Below, in pieces: positions 35,069 through 46,805 of a DNA stretch of 64,000 bases. Below the pieces are notes generated by a model. The model was given only the letters and a program-made list of their open reading frames with translations, was not told where the DNA came from and did no database searches. Where the stretch lies: NCBI GenBank assembly GCA_030063045.1, contig JAQSEB010000117.1, forward strand, positions 186,001 through 250,000, given 5' to 3'. The DNA is from Pratylenchus scribneri. Its lineage: Eukaryota; Nematoda; Chromadorea; Rhabditida; Pratylenchidae. Every line of letters begins with the position of its first letter. Position 1 is the first letter of the stretch. Made by a program: the position numbers and the translations under genes.

Positions 35069-35637
35069 AGAAAATTTAACATTTTTTAAAGAATTTTAAT
35101 CGAATTTTTTGATTGTTTTTCATTATATTTTGGATCTCCTCATTCCCAGTTTTAAAAACGCTCACTGCATGATCTTTACTTTTTTTTTTGCTTTAAAATA
35201 TTCACTTAAATTTTTATTATCAATTTTTGCGATGAATAAAAATTAAACCCAAATTAATATTCACCTCAGTTTTTGATGCCTCACCCTCCGCCGAGTGAAT
35301 TGTCCTCAATGTGATTGTATAGCCCGAAAATAGAAGGGAATTTAGGAAACCGGCCGACAGCAATGGAAGAGCCATTCCTCGATATAATGTTAGGAACTAT
35401 GAAAAATTAATTTCAAAATAAATTATATTAAATTTTTACTCCTTCTTTTTTCAAAATTCCATCCAAAATTTTCACAATTCCCAACGAAGGTTGGTGGGAA
35501 AGTTGAAAACGTGTTTTCAACGTGTCCAATGGATGACCCAAAAGAACGCCGGAACTACCTTTATTCAACCATTAAAAAATTAAAATTTTATGTGGCCATT
35601 TACCAGCAAAACATCCGGCCAATAAATCTTTGTACAT
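32782..35637 (-). CDS. SLC25 mitochondrial carrier (A45/A47/A48-like), 6 exons
   Basis: A mitochondrial inner-membrane metabolite carrier. Exons: 35637-35604, 35558-35440, 35396-35265, 33671-33591, 33550-33308 and 33072-32782, in phase throughout. All three tandem carrier repeats are present with their P-x-(D/E)-x-x-(K/R) motifs: GHPLDTLKTRFQ, IPIELIKTKLQ and CPFELIKNRLQ. The matrix-helix motifs are LYRGMALPLLSAG, GLYRGGKAMFWRDIIGYLFY and GFYRGGSLLALRAFPVN. The C-terminal RAFPVNAxxFL and short N-terminus fit the A45/A47/A48 group (amino-acid/carnitine-type substrates); the exact substrate cannot be told. One intron (33590-33551) is GC-AG. Intron 35264-33672 holds five exons of the + strand NYN gene. 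Confidence 0.9.
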
Positions 35638-35944
35638 TTGAATGAGTCAATTTTAAAAATTGGAATGGAAGATAATTTTTGGAATTATTGATAAATGTGA
35701 AAGATTCCCACCCCCTACCCTATCTTATTAATTATTTGATAGCATTGGGTATTAAAAGAATGTGGGGAACACGGGCATGAATGGTGCAGATGCAGACTAT
35801 TTGACCTTTATTCACTAATCAAAGTCCAAATGTTGATGATTAATTTAGAAGGAAATGCTCCAAAAGAATTAATAAATTTATAAAAATAATTTATTCAAAT
35901 TAATAATAATTGACAAAAAAAAATTTAAAATCTAAATTACATCA
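35638..35944. other. Short intergenic region
   Basis: An AT-rich spacer of about 300 bases between the SLC25 start and the MED30 stop. No feature was recognised beyond presumptive promoter and 3' end sequences. Confidence 0.4.
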
Positions 35945-38110
35945 TCAACTTCGTCTGATTGTCGATGATTGTTCTCCATAACTTCTTCTTCCACTTCCTC
36001 CTTTGCCAACACCGGTGTTTAGCATGGCCGGATCCGAGTTCATTGTCAACCATTCCAATTTTTTCATTTGGCAACTCAATTTGATCATTTTTTGTCGATT
36101 CTGCTCGAATTCTTCCACCAATTCCGCTTTTTTCCCATCCTCCTCTTCTTCCAATGGCGATGGATCTGACAACATTTTTAGCAATTCTGCATCGCTAGGA
36201 TTGGCATCATTGAGGGTTTGGCCATCGGAAAGTCCTTCCAATAATTTCAGATCAATTCGAAGTCGAATCTGAAATAAAATATTTTTGAGACTTTTATAAA
36301 AATTTATCATTTAAAATTATTACAAAAAATGGGTCCACCTAAACCGTGAATTACAATTACAATCGCAAATCAGAATTACAATTACAATCGCAAATCAGAA
36401 ATTACAATTACAAATCAGAATAAAATTACAATCGCAAATCAGAATTACAATTACAAATCAGAATTACAATTACAAATCAGAATTACAATTACAAATCAGA
36501 ATTACAATTACAAATCAGAATTACAATTACAAATCAGAATTACAATCGCAAATCAGAATTACAATTACAAATCAGAATTACAATTACAAATCAGAATTAC
36601 AATTACAAATCAGAATTACAATTACAAATCAGAATTACAATCGCAAATCAGAATTACAATTACAAATCAGAATTACAATTACAAATCAGAATTACAATTA
36701 CAATCGCAAATCAGAATTACAATTACAATCGCAAATCAGAATTACAATTACAATCGCAAAGCAGAATCAGAATTACAAATCAGAATTACAATTACAATCG
36801 CAAAGCAGAATCAGAATTACAAATCAGAATTACAATTACAATCGCAAATCAGAATTACAATTACAATTACAAATCAGAATTACAATTACAATCGCAAATC
36901 AGAATTACAATTACAAATCAGAATTACAATTACAATCGCAAATCAGAATTACAATTACAATCGCAAATCAGAATTACAATTACAATCGCAAATCAGAATT
37001 ACAATTACAATCGCAAATCAGAATTATAATTACAATCGCAAATCAGAATTACAATTACAATTACAATTACAATCGCAAATCAGAATCAGAATTACAAATC
37101 AGAATTACAATTACAATCGCAAATCAGAATTACAATTACAAATCAGAATTACAATCGCAAATCAGAATTACAATCGCAAATCAGAATTACAATTACAAAT
37201 CAGAATTACAATCGCAAATCAGAATTACAATTACAAATCAGAATTACAATTACAAATCAGAATTACAATTACAATCGCAAATCAGAATTACAAATCAGGA
37301 AGTAATCGAGGAATCAAGTGTAAAAAAGAAAACCAAAAAGGAATTATTCGAATTTTGCTTAAAATTGTGTAATGTCATAGAAAATAATAATGAAAAATGG
37401 ATTCTATTCACCCCTTTGTTTTTTTTAATAACCTCGGTCAGTGCCAAGAAAACGAGACGCGAATATTCCAGTTGAAATCGGACCGTGTCCACATTGTCTA
37501 CCCCGGGAAGTGTTGGTTTATTTGGCTTATTGTCGCCTTTGATGTTCATTTTCAGCGTGTTAACCTAATTAATGAAATATTTTCTATAATTTTCATCAAT
37601 TTTTTTTCTTACTATGCTGAACATTCGGGTCATCAATTCCAAAACTAATTCCTTGCCCAGTGTGCACAACATTTCCACTGACATTTGTTCATATCCTGTG
37701 AGCATTTGTGGCGGAAGACCGTGCGGTGTAATTCGTTTCTCCAGGGGCAATTGTGCCGGCTTGGTGGATGTACCAGAATGGGAGGCTGGTCCAGAAGTGG
37801 TGCCTAGCTGTGTGGATTGAATATGCACTGGAACAAATATTATTTTTTAATGGTTAAATTATTGAAAAAAACCTTGAAGATTTCCACCGGACGAAGATCC
37901 AATTTGTTGATGGAATGTTTGTTGGTTCATTTGATGAATGCCATATTGGCCAATTATTTGTTGAGGATGCATTCCTCCTGAGCTTGGTTGAAATTGTTGT
38001 TGAGGGAATTGAGCAGGATTTGATTGTTGTGGAAAATTTGGAATAAATTGATGCTGTTGTTGAACATAACCGGTTGGATTTGTATTGGAATATGAAGGTG
38101 GAATTGACAT
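35945..38110 (-). CDS. mdt-30: Mediator complex subunit 30
   Basis: A subunit of the head of the nuclear Mediator coactivator. Exons: 38110-37873, 37827-37613, 37564-37433 and 36268-35945, all in phase. The N-terminus is Gln/Pro/Asn-rich (residues 1-90), as is common for Mediator subunits. The MED30 fold follows: LCTLGKELVLELMTRMFSI, a linker, RFQLEYSRLVFLALTEIRLR, a short acidic loop, and a C-terminal helix EEFEQNRQKMIKLSCQMKKL ending in LEWLTMNSDPAML. The hydrophobic helix pattern matches animal MED30. The last intron (37432-36269) is largely filled by a 25-bp minisatellite, an unusual load for a small housekeeping gene. Confidence 0.85.
36345..37298 (+). repeat. 25-bp minisatellite, array 1 (MED30 intron)
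   Basis: About 950 bases built from aatcagaattacaattac and aatcgcaaatcag words, with the unit varying between about 19 and 25 bases. It is less regular than the arrays at 42.5 and 49.7 kb. Orientation is the same as array 3 and opposite to array 2. Confidence 0.95.
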
Positions 38111-38868
38111 TTTCTTAAATTACTTATTTTGTTTAACAAAAAACAAAAATAAAAAAATAAACTTTGTGATAAAATATTAATAATTATATGCTAAAATAAA
38201 TATATCAAAAATTCAAATCTGGAAAAGTTTTTTAGTTATGATTTATGAATTTTTAAAATTTTTCAAAAATAGCAATAAAAGGGAAAATTCCAAAAATAAA
38301 TTTTTCAAAATCCGCCCGTTAGATCGGTCCCAAAATTTGAGATTATATTTAGGCCGGAATGTTCAGCCGTTTTTTAGTTATGAATTTTAAAAAATTTTCA
38401 AAAAACACCTATAAAATGGAAAATTTCAAAAATTAATTTTTCAAAATCGGCCTGAGTTTTCGGTCTGAAATTTTGGGATAAAATCTTAATAATTATAAAC
38501 TAAAATATATTAAAAATTCAGGCCGGAATGTTCAGCCGTTTTTTAGTTATGAATTTTAAAAAATTTTTAAAAAAACACCTATAAAATGGAAAATTTCAAA
38601 TAAGAATTTTTCAAAATCGGCCTGAGTTTTCGGTCTGAAATTTTGGGATAAAATCTTAATAATTATAAACTAAAATATATTAAAAATTCAGGCCGGAATG
38701 TTCAGCCGTTTTTTAGTTATGAATTTTAAAAAATTTTTAAAAAAACACCTATAAAATGGAAAATTTCAAATAAGAATTTTTCAAAAACTAATAATGAAAT
38801 AAGTCTGAAAATTTTTGGTTGAATAATATTAATTACTAGGCGCTGGGTGTTCAATTGAAAAAAATCAT
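38111..38868. repeat. Intergenic with a tandem repeat of about 170 bp
   Basis: A unit containing ggccggaatgttcagccgtt begins at about 38351, 38520 and 38690 (spacing 169-170 bases). It also carries cctataaaatggaaaatttc and atcggcctgagttttcggtc. This gives nearly three copies, with a degenerate partial copy upstream. Confidence 0.85.
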
Positions 38869-38943
38869 TTCCGCTTCAAGGAATCGAACTTTGATAAAAT
38901 GCGCAGAAAACCATTCTCTAACCAACTGAGCTAACTGAGCACT
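38866..38943 (-). other. tRNA-like sequence, probably a pseudogene or tRNA-derived repeat
   Basis: On the minus strand there is a good A box (TAGCTCAGTTGGTTAGAG) and a good B box (AGTTCGATTCC), with spacing close to a tRNA and a plausible D arm and T stem. The acceptor ends do not pair well and the anticodon arm has an eight-base loop, so a functional tRNA is unlikely. Confidence 0.4.
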
Positions 38944-39034
38944 TTAACAAAAAATTAATTATACTCTTTTGAATAACCCTAGCGTTTTACTTCCTCCATC
39001 CTCCAGCAGCAATACAATCAACATTAATTATATT

Positions 39035-39445
39035 CCTAGCGGGGAATACCTAACGGAGCGGGACGTTTTGTGGCGCGGCCGGTTTGTGGCGAAAGCTAAT
39101 AGCTCAGCGCCTAATAAATGTTTTCGATTGTTTTTTATATCATTGAATAGAGCAAAAAATTCTCTATCAGCCCATATAAAAATCAAATTATAAAACATAT
39201 TTTTGCATTTTTTAAAATTCAAAAACCTTCAAAATTGACACCATTTTGCCCACTTTTATTCAATAGCTCATAACTTTCTTTATTTTGAATAATATAAAAT
39301 GACTTTTATATCATTCGATAGATAATTCATTGCTCTATCAAATGATTATAAATACATTCCAAAACGGTTCAGATTAAGATGAGTTATAAAGCAAAAACTA
39401 GTTCGCCACAAACCGGCCCGCCACAAACCGTCGCATACCCATACC
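39035..39445. mobile_element. MITE-like element with subterminal inverted repeats
   Basis: Bases 39063-39094 (gacgttttgtggcgcggccg, then gtttgtggcgaa) are the inverse of 39402-39432 with two or three differences, giving inverted arms of about 31 bases around an AT-rich core. TAATTATATT occurs directly outside both ends (39025-39034 and 39446-39455) and may be the target duplication, though its AT content weakens this. No coding capacity. Confidence 0.6.
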
Positions 39446-39547
39446 TAATTATATTTTTTATGATGAGAAAATATTACAATGGAAAAATGAAAAAAAAAAA
39501 CAAAAAATTTGACAATTAATATTTTTAACAAAATAAATTATTTTCAA

Positions 39548-42500
39548 TCAGCAAATGGGTTGGCCGCTTTCATCGGTCAATTCCACTCGGCCTAACACAA
39601 TTTCGGCCTCACCAAATTGTTCGAATTTGTCATGTACAGCGACCAGTGCAAAATGCCTCAATTCCGGATCAAGTTGGACCACTAGGCTTTCCATTTGGGC
39701 ATGCTCAATCTGTGTGGGGTGAAATGAGTGTTTTTATATCGAATATCCACTAAAATTAACGCAATGTGCTTGTCTAAGCCTAGTAAAGTATAGTATTTAC
39801 TATTTAACTATGAATGACTAATTGAAATGGTCCAAAGTATTGCCTTTCTTATGAGGGATTGAATTTATTACAAAAAAGATTTCAAATGGGCCCATTTTCC
39901 AACCCCAATTGTCACCCTTCTTCACCTTTGGCCCCAATAGCAATTCGCAATGGCCCAGCTGCCTTCCCAGAAGACCATCGGCACCACCATTCACATCCTC
40001 ATCATCCTCAATCTGATGAGCCCTTCTTCCCAACAATCCAAGGCCATTTCTTCCCTCTTTTTGCTGTTCATCCGGGCAAATGTAGAGGCGGGAGCCGAAT
40101 GTGGATAAACTGGCCTCTAAACGCATTTCAACATGCCCTTTTGAGGGAAGGCGAAATTGAGGGGAACGGAGCACGGCGCGGCGCATTCCTTTGGCGAATT
40201 GGGCCACAATACCTGGTATTGGAGTAAATTGGGAAAAATTAGAGCACTATTTTGATTTAAAATTCACTCTTCACTTCAATTTGCCTTAAAGGAACATCTT
40301 TTTTTCCTATTTTGCTATGAAATAATCACAAAAAGTTGGCCTCAAATTTGATCATTTTTGGAAATATACTAACCCCTTCCAGCCTTGTGCACAAATGGAA
40401 CATCGCCAACGGCCAAAAACATTGTTTTGTATTTGCAAAGGCCATCCATCGCAAAATGGCAAGCCAGCAAAAGGCAAGTCAATTCGACCGGGTTTTCCAG
40501 ACGGCAGAATCCTTCGCCATTTTTGGTGGCTATGGATGGGAGAGAATGTTTTGAAGGGAATTGGCCAAATAATTAATTATTTGTCTTGCTTTTCAATGAA
40601 AGCAAAGTACCAACCACTCATTAAAACCATTTATATTTTGGTCCTAATTAATAACCAATTCGTTTGATCAGCACAAATGGCTCATATGGATCTGTGGCAC
40701 TGATGGGCACAGTTCGATTTCGTTCAGCCACAATCCGAATTCGGAATGGCCGAATTGAATTCAGGGCCACCGACCTATTTGAAAGGGAACGAATGAAAAA
40801 CAAATGAAATTGTCAATAAAAATGTGTTATTTACGGTACATTTCAATGGGAGGCATCATTTGATGGTTGAATCCGGCAATTGGTCGATGGGGTCGACGGC
40901 GTGCCGAAACACATTGTTCATTGGCACAAATGCTCAACTGAGCACCGGGCGTAGCGAAATAAGTAATCTTTTTGGGAGAAGGAAATGTGAATAAATTTAT
41001 TCAAATCCTCAAAATCGAATGTGGGGAATTAATAAAGGGTGGGAATTAATAGAGGTTATAGGGTAAATAATTTTTACTAACCGAAATTCGGCCTCGTTGT
41101 GCGCAAGAAATTGGCCGAGAGGTGAGAATGGCGAATTGTTCCTCCTGTGCCCGGTGGTCGAGTAAGGCCACAGCGGAATGGACGCCTCGGAAACGGCCAT
41201 CCATTGGGAAGGACAAATGCCCGCGGGGCACAATGCCCAGCCGGAAACGTTGTTGCTGGCTTTAATGAATGAGAGAATATTATACGGTATAATAAAATCA
41301 ATGTTTGGTTCAATTTTGTCGCGTTATGGAAAAAATTATAATGATGATCTTTTCAATTTGGCGCATAAATTTCCGAAATGATTCAAAATTTAAATAGCTG
41401 TATAACCTTTTGACCTCCTCCGATTCCTCCTCCCAATCGCCCTCTTCCGCCTCCAAATCATTGGCACTGTGCATCCAATGCGGGCAGAGATCACCGGCCT
41501 CAAAATTGCATTCCCTTAAGGTAAACTGTAAACAAGAATTCCAAATTAAAGTACAATGAATTTGGAAAAGCCAATGAGGCATCAACGGAGCCGGCTGTTG
41601 GCAAAGGCCTCAATTGGAAAAGGGAAGAAAGCGGAGTAATTGATGGGGCCAATGTGGTTGGGCCAGATTCATGACAAAGCCAACCTTCAATTTTGAATTA
41701 GGCACAAGGACAATAGACATTTTTAATTCATTTTCAAAAGAATAGGCCAATCATTTAATTAATACTCGCCCGTATATTTCAATTCATCAAGCACAATTAT
41801 TGCGCCTCCTCCATTTGCGGCACGATCCACGCGAAGAACATTGAATGAGAACTAAATTTAGAGGAATTGGATTCACCCCATCCATTAAATATACTCGGAA
41901 TGGCTGATGGTCGGCGGTGTCCACATCGATGGTCAATGGGCCAGGTGCATCGGCTTCATTCAAATATACACAAGAAAGTGCCACATTGTCCGTACTTAAA
42001 GTGCACACTTGGGCTTGAACACCGGAACTTAGCCAAAATCTAATCAACAAAGAATATTGTAGGGATTCAAATTATGAGTAACTTGAAAGTCAATGTTGAT
42101 GGACTCTTTGTACATGGTACAAGTACGGAACGAAGATGGGGCAATGGGAAATCGGCAATTGGGTCAATATATTGGAAATAGAATTGGCCATTGGGATGGC
42201 TTGACGACCGCACAATTTGTTCCCAAAGTTGAATATTCTCACCAACGGCCCAATGCGCAGTGTGAGCGCCGCCAGCACTGGCCGTTCGCGCAAAATCTGC
42301 CCATAAACAATCCTAAAAATGATTGAGTGAAAAAAATCTATAAGATTTTCTTTGAAACAAGGTATTTAATGATTAATCTTTGGTTTTTCTTTCTAATCTA
42401 ATAAATCTTTTACTAAAGAAAGAAGGCAAACGGTATTCCAGAAGGGGTTTTCGATTGACTACGTTTGTTAACAATTAATCTCGATTATTTCAAATTCTGA

Positions 42501-45500
42501 TTTTTTTATTTCACACTTTATGATTTTATTAATTTTTATTTTGATTTGTAATTGTAATTCTGATTTGCGATTGTAATTGTAATTCTGATTTGCGATTGTA
42601 ATTGTAATTCTGATTTGCGATTGTAATTGTAATTCTGATTTGCGATTGTAATTGTAATTCTGATTTGCGATTGTAATAGTAATTCTGATTTGCGATTGTA
42701 ATTGTAATTCTGATTTGCGATTGTAATTGTAATTCTGATTTGCGATTGTAATTGTAATTCTGATTTGCGATTGTAATAGTAATTCTGATTTGCGATTGTA
42801 ATTGTAATTCTGATTTGCGATTGTAATTATAATTCTGATTTGCGATTGTAATTGTAATTCTGATTTGCGATTGTAATTGTAATTCTGATTTGCGATTGTA
42901 ATAGTAATTCTGATTTGCGATTGTAATTGTAATTCTGATTTGCGATTGTAATTGTAATTCTGATTTGCGATTGTAATTGTAATTCTGATTTGCGATTGTA
43001 ATTGTAATTCTGATTTGCGATTGTAATTGTAATTCTGATTTGCGATTGTAATTGTAATTCTGATTTGCGATTGTAATTGTAATTCTGATTTGCGATTGTA
43101 ATAGTAATTCTGATTTGCGATTGTAATTGTAATTCTGATTTGCGATTGTAATTGTAATTCTGATTTGCGATTGTAATTGTAATTCTGATTTGCGATTGTA
43201 ATTGTAATTCTGATTTGCGATTGTAATTGTAATTCTGATTTGCGATTGTAATTGTAATTCTGATTTGCGATTGTAATTATAATTCTGATTTGCGATTGTA
43301 ATTGTAATTCTGATTTGCGATTGTAATTGTAATTCTGATTTGCGATTGTAATTGTAATTCTGATTTGCGATTGTAATTGTAATTCTGATTTGCGATTGTA
43401 ATAGTAATTCTGATTTGCGATTGTAATTGTAATTCTGATTTGCGATTGTAATTGTAATTCTGATTTGCGATTGTAATTGTAATTCTGATTTGCGATTGTA
43501 ATTGTAATTCTGATTTGCGATTGTAATAGTAATTCTGATTTGCGATTGTAATTGTAATTCTGATTTGCGATTGTAATTATAATTCTGATTTGCGATTGTA
43601 ATTGTAATTCTGATTTGCGATTGTAATTGTAATTCTGATTTGCGATTGTAATTGTAATTCTGATTTGCGATTGTAATTGTAATTCTGATTTGCGATTGTA
43701 ATAGTAATTCTGATTTGCGATTGTAATTGTAATTCTGATTTGCGATTGTAATTGTAATTCTGATTTGCGATTGTAATTGTAATTCTGATTTGCGATTGTA
43801 ATTGTAATTCTGATTTGCGATTGTAATAGTAATTCTGATTTGCGATTGTAATTGTAATTCTGATTTGCGATTGTAATTGTAATTCTGATTTGCGATTGTA
43901 ATTGTAATTCTGATTTGCGATTGTAATTGTAATTCTGATTTGCGATTGTAATAGTAATTCTGATTTGCGATTGTAATTGTAATTCTGATTTGCGATTGTA
44001 ATTATAATTCTGATTTGCGATTGTAATTGTAATTCTGATTTGCGATTGTAATTGTAATTCTGATTTGCGATTGTAATTGTAATTCTGATTTGCGATTGTA
44101 ATTGTATTTCTGATTTGTGATTGTAATTCTGATTTGTAATTGTAATTGTAATTCTGATTTGCGATTGTAATTGTAATTCTGATTTGCGATTGTAATTGTA
44201 TTTCTGATTTGCGATTGTAATTGTAATTCTGATTTGCGATTGTAATTGTAATTCTGATTTGAGATTGTAATTGTAATTCTGATTTGCGATTGTAATTGTA
44301 ATTCTGATTTGCGATTGTAATTGTAATTCTGATTTGCGATTGTAATTGTAATTCTGATTTGCGATTGTAATTGTAATTCTGATTTGCGATTGTAATTGTA
44401 ATTCTGATTTGCGATTGTAATTGTAATTCTGATTTGCGATTGTAATTGTAATTCTGATTTGCGATTGTAATTTTATTCTGATGTAAATTCTTTTTTTTAT
44501 ATCACTCATTCTTTTTTGTGTTTTTTTTTTTTGCTAATTCTGATCGTTCTTCATTCTGGAATACCGTATTATTTTCATTAAATATTAATTCCAATTCAGT
44601 TTATCCATCAGTTAATTTTCTTGTTTTTATGATAAAAAACACATATAATTTAAATAAAAAAAGCCCAAAACATTGATCATTAAATCCTAAACACCTGAAA
44701 TCGTTCTTGCAAACCATCCTCATTTCCACAGTCCAAATCGGCAGCCCGTCTGATTGGACGGCGTTGTCGAATCCAACGTGCGGTGGGAATGGCACCGAAT
44801 ATTGGGGGACGATCTATACAAATACGGATTTTAATATACATTAAGAAAGTTCTAAGTAAATTAAAATTCCAAAAATGAAGAAAAGCTTTTCGACCAAATT
44901 AAAATAGCCTATAATTTTTTGGATTCAGAAATTGGGGTTAATGTTTTACTTCCTAGGTCATCCTATCTCCATCTCCATCCATTTTCCAATTTATTTTATT
45001 CAACTCAACATGGAATCCGCATAGTTCAGCCTCATATCGAAATCGAGTGAACATGGCGAATGCGCCTACAGCCGGATCCTGGAGTTTGAATGCGCGAACT
45101 GCCAATCGAAATGGCTGTTGTTGCCGGCGAATTTCAACTCGGCAAAGGCCATTCGGCTTCAGAAAATGGCAATCGGTTGGGGGCCGCTCCACGACGGTCA
45201 AATGGCCACGGCTTAAATTTGTTTCTTATAAATTTCTAAGCAATGCTAGAATAAATTTTCCCCATATTAGGCCTGATGCTTGGATTCTTTTAATCTTATC
45301 TGACAATTAAAAGGCAAAAAATGCTCACATTGGATTCACTTTGAGCAAAATGACCTCCAATCTTGCACTGTTGTATAGCCAATATCTGCGGAAAATAATG
45401 TCCAAATAAAAAATGTTTTTATCTTGTCAATTAAAAAGCGTGAAGATTTTGGCCAACGAAAATATCCCTCATTCAGCATTTGTATATCCCCCAAGCCCAA

Positions 45501-46325
45501 CCAAAAAACTCACTCGAATGAGAAAATTCCCACCGAACTTTGGCATGCAATTGGGGCGCTGATGAGGACGGCACTTTGTGGCTCTTTTGTCAAATTACCA
45601 GCAAATGCAAATTGAGTGCCTTTTTGAAAGGAGATATTCAAATTTTGATTAATTCCTCAAGGGTATTTGCTAGATTCCATTGTTTGTTTTTTTTTTACTG
45701 TTATCCTTCCTTACTCGAGAATGAATTCACAAGAATGCAATAAATAATACAATACAAAATATTGACTTTTTCTAATTTATAGGGAAGAGATCAAAGGTGA
45801 TTGTTCTAATTTATAGGGAAGAGATCAAAGGTGATTGGAGAAAGGGAGAACTTAATCTAACCCGTTCCGGAGTTCAGAATCCCGCGTAGATGATTCCCAT
45901 AAAAAAAATTCACCTGGCGGTGGATGCGCATTCCCAGGACCAACTTGTATTGGGAAAGCCTTGCGATCGGTCTTTTGGAAGAGGAAAAAGTCGGTGGAAT
46001 CCAAAAGGCCATCGGATGGGGCATTTGTCCAAAGGCAATCGGCGCGGAAATCGCAAGCCAACTGGCTCGACCTTTCCACGTATTTGTCGATGGAATGCTC
46101 TATGAATTGTTTGAAATTTTTGAAATTTTCAGATTTGAATTTGTCTTGCCCAAAATCACCTTGGACACCAATTTCGCCTTGTTCATTTGCCGGCCTAATA
46201 CCCAAATAAAAGTCCAAATAGTTCAATTCTCGTCGATATTGTTGGGCACAGCCAATCACCAATGAAGGAAAAATGGAAATTGTGAACAATGAAAATGGAA
46301 GGAATTTTATGCAATTTGGCAGCAT
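39548..46325 (-). CDS. Secreted protein with four MAM-like modules, 16 exons
   Basis: Extracellular protein; specific function not recognised. Exons: 46325-45914, 45619-45514, 45385-45329, 45211-45005, 44813-44695, 42312-42083, 42039-41895, 41851-41770, 41684-41572, 41525-41407, 41259-41082, 40967-40840, 40774-40656, 40529-40374, 40212-39872 and 39709-39548. A signal peptide (MLPNCIKFLPFSLFTISIFP...) precedes about 880 residues. Four related segments each start with a Cys-rich D/E-x-C-x-W-type motif (CDFRADCLWTN; LDCGNEDG...DCLWADF; CNFEAGDLCPHWM; ACHFAMDGLCKY). Each also has a strand pattern like S-A-P-I-A-C-Q-S...F-W-L or S-R-P-I-S-C-A-Q...I-T-Y-F. These fit divergent MAM domains, used in adhesion and matrix proteins. 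One intron is GC-AG (donor at 41769), and a second may be (41571). A 2.4-kb intron holds minisatellite array 2. Confidence 0.7.
42540..44477 (-). repeat. 25-bp minisatellite, array 2 (about 77 copies)
   Basis: A very regular 25-base unit (ttctgatttgcgattgtaat...) in the intron between 44694 and 42313 of the MAM-like gene. Point variants recur at fixed spacing. Positions 43403, 43528 and 43579 have exact partners at 43828, 43953 and 44004, showing a 425-base (17-unit) higher-order duplication. The copy is the reverse complement of arrays 1 and 3. The long open frame across it is a by-product of periodicity. Confidence 0.97.
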
Positions 46326-46805
46326 TTTAGCCTTCAAAATTAATTTTAAAAAATTGGTTTGGTAATGAAATGATGAGATATAGTTTTAACAATAAATTAT
46401 ATTCTTTCTTTGGTTTTAATTATAAAATATTGAACCGAAAAAGCGGAATAAGCAAGAAGGGATGTTTCTCTCATTTTCCGGTGCCTTTCACTGGTTTTTT
46501 CCTTTTTGATCAGCCGATTTATGGAAGAATCAAACCAGTATCATTTGTCCTTTATATGAAGGAAATGCCGAGGATGGGTATCAAATTGATTTCGAATTAA
46601 CGGTGGAAAACAAAAAGAGGGGAAGGGGCAAATGAACCAATGGCTGATCAGAAGCAGGGGAAAAGCTGTTTTTGGTGGTCGAGAATGGATCGGGATTTGT
46701 GTGAATGAATGCTGGTTTGGTAGGGAATGAATAAAAATTGGACGGTTTAAACGTTTATTTTTTCTCTTTTTTTTATCAACAAAATAACAAAAAATTCAGG
46801 TCCAT
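46326..46805. promoter_or_regulatory. Spacer between GNL2 and the MAM-like gene
   Basis: 480 bases between the GNL2 stop and the start of the next minus-strand gene. It would hold the GNL2 3' end and the promoter of the secreted-protein gene. No motif was identified. Confidence 0.4.

Noticed and set aside
40385..40667. Plus-strand ORFs inside the MAM-like gene
   Set aside because: They are shadows of minus-strand exons that keep phase and module similarity.
43577..44509. 310-residue ORF of repeating basic and Ile/Asn-rich units on the minus strand
   Set aside because: It is a by-product of the 25-bp minisatellite: a 25-base period cycles the frame every 75 bases without stops. It lies inside an intron.
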